Assembly (NCBI GenBank): GCA_965224535.1
Contig: CBDCZR010000005.1
Span: forward strand, 372,001-436,000
Direction of reading: 5' to 3'
Length of the DNA stretch: 64,000 bases
Origin: JBCDHN01 sp965224535
GTDB taxonomy: Bacteria > Verrucomicrobiota > Verrucomicrobiia > Verrucomicrobiales > DEV007
In this document: positions 8,291 to 17,157 of the stretch, in pieces
Numbering within the stretch: position 1 is the first letter of the stretch
How the letters are laid out: each line of letters starts with the position of its first letter
Made by a program: the position numbers and the translations under genes
Notes under the pieces: model-generated
What the model was told of the DNA's origin: nothing
Database searches by the model: none
The model's input: only the letters and a program-made list of their open reading frames with translations

Positions 8291-10078
8291 TCAGGCGTCC
8301 CGGTTTTCGATCAAGCCAAGCTGGCCGAGCACGTCCCGGCCGACCACGAGATCGAGCTGCGAACGCGTCACCGCGTGGTCGAAACGCAGCTTCAAATGGC
8401 GCGCCTGGACGAAGGCCTCCATGATCTGCGCGGAGAAAACTTTGTCCGCCTCGATGAGGTCGTTTCGGTAGGCGCGCTCGGTCAAATCGCGGTTCTCCGT
8501 AGCGGTGGAAACGGCGGCGCGGTTGTTGGCATCCTGCTTGCGCATGCTGTCCAGCTTGATGAGATGGACCTTAACCTGAAGAGCCAAGCCCTCGCGCAAC
8601 AGCACCTGTTTTTCCCGCATCTCCGCCAATTCCGCGCGCGCCTCGGCAACCCGCGCCTTGGTCAGAAATCCCTCGAAAATCGGCAACTCCACCCCAACTC
8701 CCACGTTCCACGCCTTCAGGTTCGCATCCGTCGCGTAGCCGCCCTCAAACGGCGTCCCGATCGCGTGAATATCGCCCAGAAACGCAATTTTTGGCGCGTG
8801 ACCGGCCTTTTTCTCGCGAATTTTCGCCTCCGCGGCCTTGAGCCCGATTTCGAGCTGCCGCCAGTCCGGACTGAACGCGTAGCTGTCCGCCACCAGCTGC
8901 TCCAGCGACCCGCGAACCGGCTCGAAACGCAGCGATTTGTCCTTCGCCCGAATGTTCGAGCGCCAACTCAGCCCCATCGAGTTGACTAACGCCGATGCTG
9001 CGAGCCGGCGGTTTTCCTCCAGCCGCGCCACCAGGGATCGCAACCCCTCCACCAGCACCTTGTTTTCCAGGTAATCGGTCTTCTGCACCGTCATCGAGCC
9101 GCCTTGGTAGAGCCGCTCGGTCAGGCCCAGCGTCGCCTCCATGCGCTCCAACGTATCGCGGCCGATTTGCTCCAACTCCGTCGCCAAAACCAGCCCGGAA
9201 TACATGCGGTGCACGTCGTAAACGATCTCCAGATCCGTGCGCCGCGCCGCCTCCTTGGCCGCGGCGATTCCGGCCTTCGACTGATCCGTCAGCGCCTTGC
9301 GCCAGCCGCCGTTCCACAGCAGCCACTCCACGCTCAGCGCCCCGCCGTAGGTCCACTTATCCATCTGCTTCACCTCCTGCGCGTCCAGGTGAAAGGTCTG
9401 CGACGGCACCACGAACTCCGAGCCCGGCACGTTGATGGTCTGCGCCGGCACGGCGATGTTTTGCGGCGGCACGGTGATGCTCTGCGGCGGCACGGACACG
9501 CTTTGCGACGGAATCGGGACCGGCACCAGCGCCCCACCGGGCCCCAGGGGCAGCCGCATCGTCGAAGCCGGCGTGTTGATGGTCGTGGCCGGCGTGTTGA
9601 TCGACATCGGCGGCGTGGTGAAGCTGGTCGGTGGCGTGCGAAACTGCTGCGCGGGCACGTCGATCGCGGTTTGCGGCAAGATGAAATCCTGAGCCGGGAA
9701 CACGAAATTCGGATCATCGCTGCGGAGATTCGCCGTGCCCTGGAGGCTCACCTGCGGCCAAAACGCCGCCAGCGCCTGCTGATGCTGCGCCTCCGCGATG
9801 GCGACCGCGGCCAGGGACGCGGGCCGCTTGCGATTCTGCTCCAGAGCCTTGGCGACGCATTGTTCCAGGCTGAACGTGGCGTCGATTTTCGGAAGATCTT
9901 GCCCCAGGGCCTGATCCATGAGCTTTTGCTCGTTTTCCGAGGATTTCAGGCCGCGAACTTCGCGGAGATTTTCGGGAGGAGAGCTATCGGAGATCGTGCG
10001 CGTGAGCGAGCACGAGGAGCAAAGGATGCCGACGCCAAAAAGCGCCGAAACGAGATTTCGGGCACGATACCAATTCAT
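8291..10078 (-). CDS. TolC-family outer-membrane channel protein with a proline heptad-repeat insertion
   Basis: 595 residues; export signal at the N-terminus (VSALFGVGILCSSCS, possibly lipidated), then the two TolC repeats of long alpha-helical barrel segments (LEQCVAKALEQNRKRPAS; LEQIGRDTLERMEATLGLTERLY; VAEARAELAEMREKQVLLREGLALQVKVH). Members form the trimeric exit duct of efflux or type I secretion systems. Residues ~126-231, between the first barrel strand (QVSLQGTANL) and the next (TYGGALSVEWLLWNGG), are an insertion made of about 14 heptads of pattern I/F/V-x-V/T-P-P/A-Q/T-x. That position should be the cell-surface loop. It heads the operon with the two PhnD-like genes; no membrane-fusion or inner-membrane pump gene is adjacent. 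Confidence 0.9.
   Translation of the reverse strand: MNWYRARNLVSALFGVGILCSSCSLTRTISDSSPPENLREVRGLKSSENEQKLMDQALGQDLPKIDATFSLEQCVAKALEQNRKRPASLAAVAIAEAQHQQALAAFWPQVSLQGTANLRSDDPNFVFPAQDFILPQTAIDVPAQQFRTPPTSFTTPPMSINTPATTINTPASTMRLPLGPGGALVPVPIPSQSVSVPPQSITVPPQNIAVPAQTINVPGSEFVVPSQTFHLDAQEVKQMDKWTYGGALSVEWLLWNGGWRKALTDQSKAGIAAAKEAARRTDLEIVYDVHRMYSGLVLATELEQIGRDTLERMEATLGLTERLYQGGSMTVQKTDYLENKVLVEGLRSLVARLEENRRLAASALVNSMGLSWRSNIRAKDKSLRFEPVRGSLEQLVADSYAFSPDWRQLEIGLKAAEAKIREKKAGHAPKIAFLGDIHAIGTPFEGGYATDANLKAWNVGVGVELPIFEGFLTKARVAEARAELAEMREKQVLLREGLALQVKVHLIKLDSMRKQDANNRAAVSTATENRDLTERAYRNDLIEADKVFSAQIMEAFVQARHLKLRFDHAVTRSQLDLVVGRDVLGQLGLIENRDA
9386..9703 (-). repeat. 21-bp tandem repeats encoding proline heptads inside the TolC-like gene
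   Basis: Imperfect tandem 21-bp units. Translated examples are INTPATT, ITVPPQN, IAVPAQT, VSVPPQS and FRTPPTS. The series is interrupted once by a Gly/Pro-rich stretch (MRLPLGPGGALVPVPIP). The units have diverged from each other at third positions as well as at residues, so this is not a very recent expansion. Confidence 0.85.
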
Positions 10079-10204
10079 GAGCTTGAGTGGGGACCGTGCC
10101 TAATTTAGTTCAAACACCCATAATTGTCACAATTTTTAAGGAATTGCCTCCAAATCGGCCAAAATCGGTTCAAATCGACAAAATTTGGCGGATTTTGCGA
10201 CTTT

Positions 10205-11479
10205 TCAGCGAATTTCCGCCGCGCCGAACTTCTCGCGAAGCGCCTCCGGGATTTCGATGGATCCATCCTCGCGCTGAAAGGTCTCCATCAGCGCCACGTA
10301 AATTCTGGGCAGCGCCGTTCCGGAGCCGTTGAGCGTGTGACAGAACCGATTTTTGCCGTTCTCATCCTTGAAACGCAGGTTCATGCGCCGGGCCTGGTAA
10401 TCGCGGAAATTGCTGCAGCTCGACACCTCCAGGTAGGCCCCCTGCCCCGGCGCCCAAACCTCAATGTCGTAGCATTTCGCCGCGCCGAACCCCAGATCCC
10501 CGGTGCACAGCTCGATGATGCGGTAGTGCAAGCCCAGCAACTGCAGCACCTTCTCCGCTTCCGACGTTAGCTCCTCCAACGCGGCGAAGGAGTGGTCCGG
10601 ATGGGTGATGCGCACCATCTCCACCTTGTCGAACTGATGCATGCGAATGAGCCCGCGGTTTTCGCGCCCGGCGGCCCCGGCTTCGCGGCGAAAACATGGG
10701 GTGTACGCCGTCGCTTTGATGGGAAGCTCGTCCGCTTTGAGGATCGATTCGCGCCACAAATTGGTCACCGGCACCTCGGCGGTCGGCGCCAGGAAAAACC
10801 GGTTCTCCTCCAGCCCGTACATGTCGTCCTCAAACTTGGGAAGCTGCGTCGTCCCGAACATGCAATCGCGGTTGATGATGAACGGCGGGCTGATTTCCGT
10901 GTAGCCGTGCTCGATGGTGTGGAGATCGAGCATGAACTGGATCAAGGCGCGCTCCAAACGGGCTCCCGCGCCGCGAAACACCGAAAAACCGCCGGTGCTG
11001 ATTTTCGTCGCCGCTTCAAAGTCGAGCATCCCCAAATTTGCGCCCAGTTCCAGGTGATCGCGCGGTTCAAACCCGGAAAACGCAGGTTTTTCGCCCCAAA
11101 CGCGGATTTCCGGGTTCGCGGACTCGTCTTCGCCTATCGGACAGGCTTCGTGCGGCAAATTCGGGATTTGCAGCAGCAACTCGCGTTGCCGCGCATCCGC
11201 CGCGTCCGCTTTTTCGCCAATTTCCTTAATTTTGTCGCCAATCCCGCGAACTTTTGCCTCCACTTCGGAGGTATCCTCGCCCTTGGCCTTGAGCTGACCG
11301 ATCGCCTTCGACTCACGCTTGCGCTCGCCCTGAAGTGCCTGTTTTTCGGTCTCGGCGGCCCGGCGCGTTTCATCGCAAGCCAGCACTTCGTCCACCAGCT
11401 CGTAGGCGTCGCCTCCACGGGTCGCGACGCGCGCTTTGACCATGTCCGGCTCGCTCCGGACGATGCGAATATCCAGCAT
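10205..11479 (-). CDS. serS: seryl-tRNA synthetase
   Basis: 424 residues, the normal length. An N-terminal long coiled-coil arm (~30-105) precedes the class II catalytic core: motif 2 in CFRREAGAAGRENRGLIRMHQF and motif 3 in LNGSGTALPRIYVALMETFQ. It charges tRNA-Ser with serine in the cytoplasm. The 126-bp gap to the TolC-like gene and the 52-bp gap to the toxin gene suggest it may be transcribed separately or by read-through from upstream genes on the same strand. Confidence 0.98.
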   Translation of the reverse strand: MLDIRIVRSEPDMVKARVATRGGDAYELVDEVLACDETRRAAETEKQALQGERKRESKAIGQLKAKGEDTSEVEAKVRGIGDKIKEIGEKADAADARQRELLLQIPNLPHEACPIGEDESANPEIRVWGEKPAFSGFEPRDHLELGANLGMLDFEAATKISTGGFSVFRGAGARLERALIQFMLDLHTIEHGYTEISPPFIINRDCMFGTTQLPKFEDDMYGLEENRFFLAPTAEVPVTNLWRESILKADELPIKATAYTPCFRREAGAAGRENRGLIRMHQFDKVEMVRITHPDHSFAALEELTSEAEKVLQLLGLHYRIIELCTGDLGFGAAKCYDIEVWAPGQGAYLEVSSCSNFRDYQARRMNLRFKDENGKNRFCHTLNGSGTALPRIYVALMETFQREDGSIEIPEALREKFGAAEIR

Positions 11480-11531
11480 GGCGCAACTAAATACCCAAAA
11501 CCAAAAACTGAAACCTCGGATTCGCCGAACG

Positions 11532-11999
11532 CTACGTTTTCTCCAAGCGCGGATCGGGATGAAAGGGAACCGGACTCCCCAAAGTTATCTTGGCGAAATC
11601 CGGATGCGCCGGATTGATCAGAAAAATGTGCTCGCCCTTCGTCACCACGGTCGGAACCCTCAGAATTGCCGATTTTTCGCCGGCAATCCACTTGTCGCCC
11701 AAAATCTGGGTGTTGCGAGTGATCTCCGGGTTGTCCCAGCAATTTGGCAGCGTCTCCGGATCGATCGATTGCACGATGGCATCGGGAAAGCGAACCTCAA
11801 TCGTCGAATAGCGGCCATAGATGATGGAGTAATCCTCAACGTGGACCAGAATCTCCAGCGTGGCCAGGGAAAGGCTGCTCGCGGTATAAACCATGGGCAC
11901 GCCTTTGGAGTTCCAGCGCCCACCGAAGAGCTTCGCGCCTTCACCATCGAAAGCGGAGTCAACGTATTTGGTTTGCGTGATGCGAAAGGCCGTTCCCAT
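11532..11999 (-). CDS. RES-domain toxin (NAD+-targeting family) of a type II TA pair
   Basis: 155 residues. The RES family is visible from the N-terminal R (FRITQ), the G-GGRWNSKG-P-VYTASSLSLATLE block (~25-50, containing the conserved Arg and Tyr), and a late Ser-containing core, as in MbcT/ParT-type toxins. Characterised members degrade or modify NAD+ or its users; the activity here is inferred. The start codon overlaps the antitoxin stop by one base (TGATG), the usual coupling for a TA pair with the antitoxin first. Confidence 0.85.
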   Translation of the reverse strand: MGTAFRITQTKYVDSAFDGEGAKLFGGRWNSKGVPMVYTASSLSLATLEILVHVEDYSIIYGRYSTIEVRFPDAIVQSIDPETLPNCWDNPEITRNTQILGDKWIAGEKSAILRVPTVVTKGEHIFLINPAHPDFAKITLGSPVPFHPDPRLEKT

Positions 12000-12496
12000 C
12001 AGGAAAAGACCCCATGCTCGATCCGTCCTAGCAGATTTTCAACCTCATCTGCGCCAATTTCGGTGTCACAAAAGGAAAACGGTGCTTCACCGTCCAGGGC
12101 TCGTTTGGGGCTGGTGAACCAGCGGCGGGCCAATTGCTGGGAACCGAGCACTTCGATGCCTTTGTGGAACACGGTGGCCAGACGCAAAATGCGCTCGGAT
12201 TCTTCAGGTTTGAACTTTTCGCGCCGGGCAAGGGTGCGGTAAGGAATTCTCACGATGCTGCACAGTTGTTTGCTGGTCAGGCTGGTGGCTTCCTTGAGGT
12301 TTTCAAAGGCTACTTTTTCAAAACCATGTTCGATCATCTTGCGAATTTTTGTGATGGAGAGCGGACGGGAGTCTGCCTCGGTTAGGCCTAGCATGTGGTA
12401 GAGGTTCGGGGTAGTTTCAGTTTCCGCGTCAGGTGTTGAGCCGAAGTTGTAGATGGAGTTGGGTTCGGCGACTATGCTCGTTGGTTTTTCTGACAT
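11999..12496 (-). CDS. Xre/MbcA/ParS-type antitoxin (DUF2384)
   Basis: 165 residues. The N-terminal ~75 residues are Ser/Thr/Glu-rich with a short helical segment (LSITKIRKMIEHGFEKVAFENL). Next comes the antitoxin Xre/DUF2384 fold (LTSKQLCSIVRIPYRTLARR as the helix-turn-helix, then ESERILRLATVFHKGIEVLG and ARRWFTSPKRALDGEAPF). The C-terminus (ADEVENLLGRIEHGVFS) is the classic toxin-neutralising tail. It should bind both the RES toxin and its own promoter. It begins 55 bp downstream of the alpha/beta hydrolase gene, so it could also be transcribed as part of that longer cluster. Confidence 0.88.
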   Translation of the reverse strand: MSEKPTSIVAEPNSIYNFGSTPDAETETTPNLYHMLGLTEADSRPLSITKIRKMIEHGFEKVAFENLKEATSLTSKQLCSIVRIPYRTLARREKFKPEESERILRLATVFHKGIEVLGSQQLARRWFTSPKRALDGEAPFSFCDTEIGADEVENLLGRIEHGVFS

Positions 12497-12551
12497 ATGG
12501 CACTCTACCTCATGCCATTTGTCATTTCAACTATTTTCCCAATTTTCCCTT

Positions 12552-13870
12552 TCAACCAAACGCCTGCCGGATGAATTCCAGCGTTTCGGCGCGCTCGAAG
12601 TAGTTGGTGTGGTAGACGTCGTCGGTTTGGCCGAAATCGTGAATTTGCGCCGCGGGAATCTTGGCGCCGGCGAAGAGGTCCGTCATCGATGGCGTGTCGA
12701 CAACCAGGTCGTTGGCGCCTTCGAACAGGTAATCCGTGCCGGCGTCGAGCAATGTCTTGCCGATCGCGCCTTTGCGGAAATGCTTCCAGAACTGCCAACT
12801 CGGCTTGGTGCTGCGAAATTCCGAAATCACGAAAAAATAGCCGTCTCGCCGCTTTTCGCCAATTTCGCGCCGCAAGCTGGCTAGCTCAAAATTGTTGCCG
12901 ACGCGCGATTGTGCGGCCAAACCGGGCACGAGCGAGACGACGGCGTCGGCGAGCGGAGTTTTGCCGGCGACGCGCAGGATGGAGGTGACGATTTGGAACA
13001 GGCCGGTGGCGAATTGCAGGACGGGAACGGCCATCGTCGTTTTGGTGATAACGCTTCCCAGGTTCGCGGCCAAATTGAGCGTGCTGCGAATATTTTCCGG
13101 CGAAGCCAGGCCGGTGCCGTGCAAGGGCGAACCGACGAAGGCGACGCGGCGTTTTCCACGGCCGCGGTCGAGCGCTTCCGTCCACCAGCGCGTGACTAAT
13201 CCGCCGCGGCTGTGGCAAATGACGTCGATGTCAGCCGCGGCTGGGCCCAGTTGGTTAGCCAGCTCGTGAGCGTTGAGCATGGGGCTAACCGATAAGGTGG
13301 GATGATCGAACGTCAGCACCTGATCGTAGGATTTTCCCGCCCAGTTGAGAAACGAGCGCCCGGCTTCGAACCCGCGCCGGTCGATTTGCCGAAAAAAACC
13401 GCCTCCGATTCGCTGAAAGTGCCGTGCACGACGAGCAAAATCCGCTTTCCCGAGCCTACGGGCCGAATGTCGCCGCCGTCGCCGATGATTTTGCCGTTTT
13501 TCCACTCCCGCAGGCCCCGTTTCGGGGTCAATTTCGCGTCGAGCCGCTCGATTTGGCGGGTGAGCTGATTGTAGGGCAGCACCTCCATCGGCCGCTCGGC
13601 CACGATGTCGCCGCGAATCCTGGGAAGCCCAACTCGCGCTCGCCGCCGGCCTGGAGCCGGAAACGCGGGCCGTTCTTGCAGGGTCAGCACGTCGTCGGTC
13701 TCCACGATTTGCAGATTGGTTAGGCGCGAGGCGGCGCGGCGGGCGACGGCTCGGCGTGGACCGGGAACATTTCCCCCGGCTGCCGCGGCAACGGCGCCTT
13801 CGTCCGGACGCATCTCCAGATCGTCCATCACGCGGTCCAGGTGTTTGGTGATGCGGGCGTGCGAACTCAT
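12552..13870 (-). pseudogene. alpha/beta hydrolase (lipase-like), single-base frameshift
   Basis: Two overlapping frames make one protein of about 438 residues. The N-terminal part (13870 to ~13392) ends in the oxyanion segment RILLVVHGTFSESEAVFF. The C-terminal part continues with YDQVLTFDHPTLSVSPMLNA, the nucleophile elbow CHSRGG, and candidate Asp (ANDLVVDTPSM) and His (DDVYHTNYF). Adding one T to the T7 run (A7 on the plus strand, 13392-13398) joins FF directly to RQIDRRGFEAG and restores a continuous gene. So it is either an assembly error, phase variation or a genuine lesion. The start codon overlaps the CHAT-protein stop by 4 bases (ATGA), so the two are translationally coupled. Confidence 0.8.
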
Positions 13871-16182
13871 GACGTTGAAGGTGAAGCCGTGGAAAAGTCG
13901 ATCGGCAGTGGCGTGGCTCCTTCCGGGTCGGAACGGGAGCGGTCCACGTCCAGCAGAAATTGAAACGTGTCAGGATCGCGCAAGGCGTCGATCCCCAGCT
14001 CGCAAGCGGCGAAAAATCCGCCGTCGCGCGTCAAAAGCGTGCTTTCCAGCGGTACCAGGTGTCCCGCGGCGACAAATTGCCAAATCCGCTCCAGTTGCGA
14101 GGCGCCGTAGACCCACGAATGCCGGCAACCGTCCTTGTCCGGCCCGGCGCCGTTCGGTTCGCCGTCTGGCAGGAGCCCGTCGCGGAAAAATCCGGCTTGA
14201 TGCGGGTCGCGCCAAAAACCGGGAAACGCGTGCCCTTCGATGAGAAAGACGACCGGCTGAATTTCGATGTATTCCAGGCAGGCGGCGACCAGCAGGCTCA
14301 AATCGATGCAGGTTCCGTGACCGCGGCTTAGCACCTCGGTGTGACTGCGCAGCCGTTGCGCGTGGTGGAAGTACGACGGCGGCGGGTTGACGTATTGCAG
14401 GTCGTGATGCAGCAGCAGCGCGGACCAAATCGCGCGAACCTGGGTTTCCACGCCCAAGCCCGGTTCGTTGGGATCGGCGTCGTAGCTCTGGTAGCCGTCG
14501 AACCCGGCGTTTGGGTCATCGGTTAGGGTGCAGAGGTGCAGCCGCGCCGTCGCCAACGCCTCCGCCACCGCCGGATCGCGCGGCCTAACGAAGGAGGGCA
14601 GCCAAACCCGATCCGGCTCCCGGTCGCTCCATTCCTCCAGCGGGGCCAGCACCACCGGGTAGGTTTTTTCCGCGTAAACCCGGCCGTTCCCGTTGCCGCT
14701 GGCGTCGCTGATGCGCACGTAGACGGTCGTGCGCAGGCTCTCGGTTAGGGTGCGCAGGTAATCCCAGGACAGTGGGATTTGGATCTCGTTTCTTAGCTCC
14801 CTGGGCACGCCTTCCTGCCCGGCTTCATGCACCGCGCGGTAGGGATACTCGTGCACGCCGATTCGCGCCTTCACCTCGATCAGCACGTTCTCCGGCGATT
14901 TCGCTCCCGCTCGGGTAACCTTGAAGCTGTCAAACAAATGCCCGCGGTTGTGCAAAATGGCGTAATTGAGCCGCGAAACCGGCGTCACGTGAACGTCCAA
15001 CGCGTCGGATTCCTCGCGATTCGTGCGAATTTCCGCCGGAGCCCGGTCGGTCGGATCCGGCGAATCCGGCCGATCGTCCAGCAGCGACGTGGCCGACCAG
15101 AGCACGATGCCGCTCCCGCGCATGCGCAGGCTCTTCGGCAATTCCCGCGTTTTTTCGAAGGCGTAAGCGAACGCGGCCAGGAGATTGCCCCGCGCCAGTC
15201 CCGACCACGCACGATAAAAGCTGGCGAAGAACACCTCCGCCAAATGGGCGTCGATTTCGTCCTGAAATCCGATCGCCGCTCCCGCGCCGCCGGCCACCGC
15301 CAAGGGACACATCCGCGCCGCGGAGTTGAACAGGTTGAAGCTCACCAACTCCGGCCGGGGCGAGCCGGCGTTGACGATTTCGCCTAACCGCTCGGCGTCG
15401 GCAAAATCGAACGTTCCATCGCCCGCCAGCAGGTAGGCGTGCCGATCCACGTTTTCCGGTGCGAATTCGCCGGCAGTCTGCGCCGCCTTGCGCGTATCGA
15501 ACCCCGCCAGGTGAATGACGCCGGGATTCGTCTGCGCGATTCGGGTTTCCAGCTCGGCGGCGGACGGATTTTGCAGCGTCCAGCTCGATTTTCCGTCGCA
15601 ACCCAGATTTCGGCGCACCAACTCGGATTCCGGCGCCAAATCCAGGATTTCGTCCAAAGGCGGCGGCGCGCTCCTCACCATCATCACGCTATCGGCCGAG
15701 GCTCCTTTGAGCGGCTTGCGTCCCGCGATCGGCAACACGCGGGTAACCAAAAAACTCGGACTCCCGCGCCGTTTTCGCTCTTCGCGCGTGATCGTGGACA
15801 GGAAAAACTCCCACGGAAAAATTCGCAGCTCCCAGTCGCGAGTTTCGCTCTCAAACTTGGGCAGGGTAACCTCAATGCTGTCCGTTTCCGCCAACTGTTG
15901 GGCCGCGGCCGCGAATCCGGCCTCAGTTTCCAGCTCCGGAAAAATCTGGCGCGCTTTGGCGATCGCTTCCGCCCGGCGCTCGCGCATCGCGTCCTCCGTC
16001 AGCCAGCGATTGCGATTTCGCAGGATGTGGCTCCAGGCGCTCGCCGCTTGCTTGAACGCTCCCGGTTGCTGCCCGCAAGTCAGCCGCAAGGGCTCACCAC
16101 CACGGGGGAGGAGCGTGACTTGGCGGTTGGAACTGGCGTTTGAGCAGGGCATTTTGAAAGCTAGAGCTTCTATTTTTGGCAT
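13867..16182 (-). CDS. degenerate CHAT-domain / transglutaminase-like fusion protein
   Basis: About 771 residues from ATG 16182 (16152 is an alternative; the frame extends to 16275 but that part is AT-rich and reads like intergenic DNA). Residues ~100-370 have the CHAT caspase-like layout (WELRIFPWEFFLS, VTRVLPI, GVIHLAGFD, ELVSFNLFNSA, AGAAIGFQDEIDAHLAEVFFASFYRAW). The usual His of AGHG is Phe (~228) and the usual Cys of NACxSA is Phe (~285). A beta-rich middle (~400-520) follows, then a transglutaminase-like cysteine domain with C625 in GHGTCIDLSLL, H651 in EGHAFPGFW, and an acidic residue in LVPLEST (~713). The predicted active enzyme is thus the C-terminal domain. It is the first gene of the cluster hydrolase-Xre-RES. 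Confidence 0.8.
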   Translation of the reverse strand: MPKIEALAFKMPCSNASSNRQVTLLPRGGEPLRLTCGQQPGAFKQAASAWSHILRNRNRWLTEDAMRERRAEAIAKARQIFPELETEAGFAAAAQQLAETDSIEVTLPKFESETRDWELRIFPWEFFLSTITREERKRRGSPSFLVTRVLPIAGRKPLKGASADSVMMVRSAPPPLDEILDLAPESELVRRNLGCDGKSSWTLQNPSAAELETRIAQTNPGVIHLAGFDTRKAAQTAGEFAPENVDRHAYLLAGDGTFDFADAERLGEIVNAGSPRPELVSFNLFNSAARMCPLAVAGGAGAAIGFQDEIDAHLAEVFFASFYRAWSGLARGNLLAAFAYAFEKTRELPKSLRMRGSGIVLWSATSLLDDRPDSPDPTDRAPAEIRTNREESDALDVHVTPVSRLNYAILHNRGHLFDSFKVTRAGAKSPENVLIEVKARIGVHEYPYRAVHEAGQEGVPRELRNEIQIPLSWDYLRTLTESLRTTVYVRISDASGNGNGRVYAEKTYPVVLAPLEEWSDREPDRVWLPSFVRPRDPAVAEALATARLHLCTLTDDPNAGFDGYQSYDADPNEPGLGVETQVRAIWSALLLHHDLQYVNPPPSYFHHAQRLRSHTEVLSRGHGTCIDLSLLVAACLEYIEIQPVVFLIEGHAFPGFWRDPHQAGFFRDGLLPDGEPNGAGPDKDGCRHSWVYGASQLERIWQFVAAGHLVPLESTLLTRDGGFFAACELGIDALRDPDTFQFLLDVDRSRSDPEGATPLPIDFSTASPSTS

Positions 16183-16359
16183 AATAACCAGACCAGCTAA
16201 CAAGGCAAGAATTATTTCGTAAATGTTAGAAATTTGGATGAATTTCCTAAATTCCGGGGCGTTCCCGAGCCTCAAAATGGCCTCGCCGGAAGTTTTTCAG
16301 CGCCGATCCGGTTGCACACGCCGTCGATTTGCCCGGAATTGGCGGGTGAGTCTCCCCGC

Positions 16360-17157
16360 GTGTCCTCCATCCTCTACAATCCCGATTTCCGCCTGGTCGA
16401 TGAGTCCGAATCCTGGATCGTGGCCGATAAACCGGCGCATCTGCTCAGCCACCCTAACAAGCCGGGCAATCCGCCGACGCTGTTGGATGGTTTGGCGGGT
16501 TTGCTAGGGTTCGAAATCGCGAACGGGGCACGGCTTTCCGTCATCACCCGGCTCGACCGCGACACCAGCGGCCTGGTCCTCGTCGCGAAGAACCCGGAAA
16601 CCGCGCGGGAGCTGAGTTTGGCGACCCAGTCCGGCCAAATCGCGAAGGAATACCTCGCCATTGTCTGGGGTTGGCCGGAGGACGATGAATGGGAGGTGGA
16701 TGCGCCGATTTTGCGGCTCGGTGAGGTTGGAAAATCAAGCCAAATCTGGCTGAAACGCGGCGTTCACCCCGATGGCAAGCCGTGCCTGACGCGTTTCCAG
16801 GTTGAGGCCAGATTTCAGCGCAAAACCGCCAACGGCGCGGATTTTGCCCTCGTCCGCGCCTTTCCGCAGACCGGCCGGATGCACCAAATTCGCGTTCACC
16901 TGGCCCACTTCGGCTTTCCGGTCGTGGGCGACAAAATCTACGGCCCGGACGAGCGAAATTACCTGGAATTCATCGAAACCGGCTGGACTCCGCGGCTCGC
17001 GAGCCGTTTGCTGCTGGATCGCCACGCTTTGCACGCAACCACCCTAACCTACCGCGAAAATACGTGGAAATCGCCGCTCCCGCCGGACCTGGCTCAATTC
17101 GCCTGTGTCGCGGCGGAATCCCGTTTGGCCACTTGGGCCAAATCCAGCTCTCCGTAG
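16360..17157 (+). CDS. RluA-family pseudouridine synthase
   Basis: 265 residues from GTG 16360. A longer frame from 16234 adds 42 residues without homologous character and overlaps the promoter region of the CHAT gene. Core landmarks: DKPAHLLSHP near the start, the catalytic-Asp motif RLDRDTSGLVLVAK, KEYLAIVWG, and FPQTGRMHQIRVHLAHFGFPVVGDKIYG. It isomerises uridine to pseudouridine in rRNA or tRNA; no S4 domain is present, so the exact target is open. Its 3' end overlaps the convergent amidase gene by 64 bp. Confidence 0.92.
   Translation: MSSILYNPDFRLVDESESWIVADKPAHLLSHPNKPGNPPTLLDGLAGLLGFEIANGARLSVITRLDRDTSGLVLVAKNPETARELSLATQSGQIAKEYLAIVWGWPEDDEWEVDAPILRLGEVGKSSQIWLKRGVHPDGKPCLTRFQVEARFQRKTANGADFALVRAFPQTGRMHQIRVHLAHFGFPVVGDKIYGPDERNYLEFIETGWTPRLASRLLLDRHALHATTLTYRENTWKSPLPPDLAQFACVAAESRLATWAKSSSP

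Noticed and set aside
9104..10108. 334-codon plus-strand frame antisense to the TolC-like gene
   Set aside because: Arg/His-rich low-complexity product mirroring the proline heptads; the minus-strand frame has clear family motifs.
16183..16275. Extension of the CHAT protein to 16275
   Set aside because: AT-rich, overlaps the opposite gene's upstream region and reads as non-coding, though it does contain one hydrophobic stretch.
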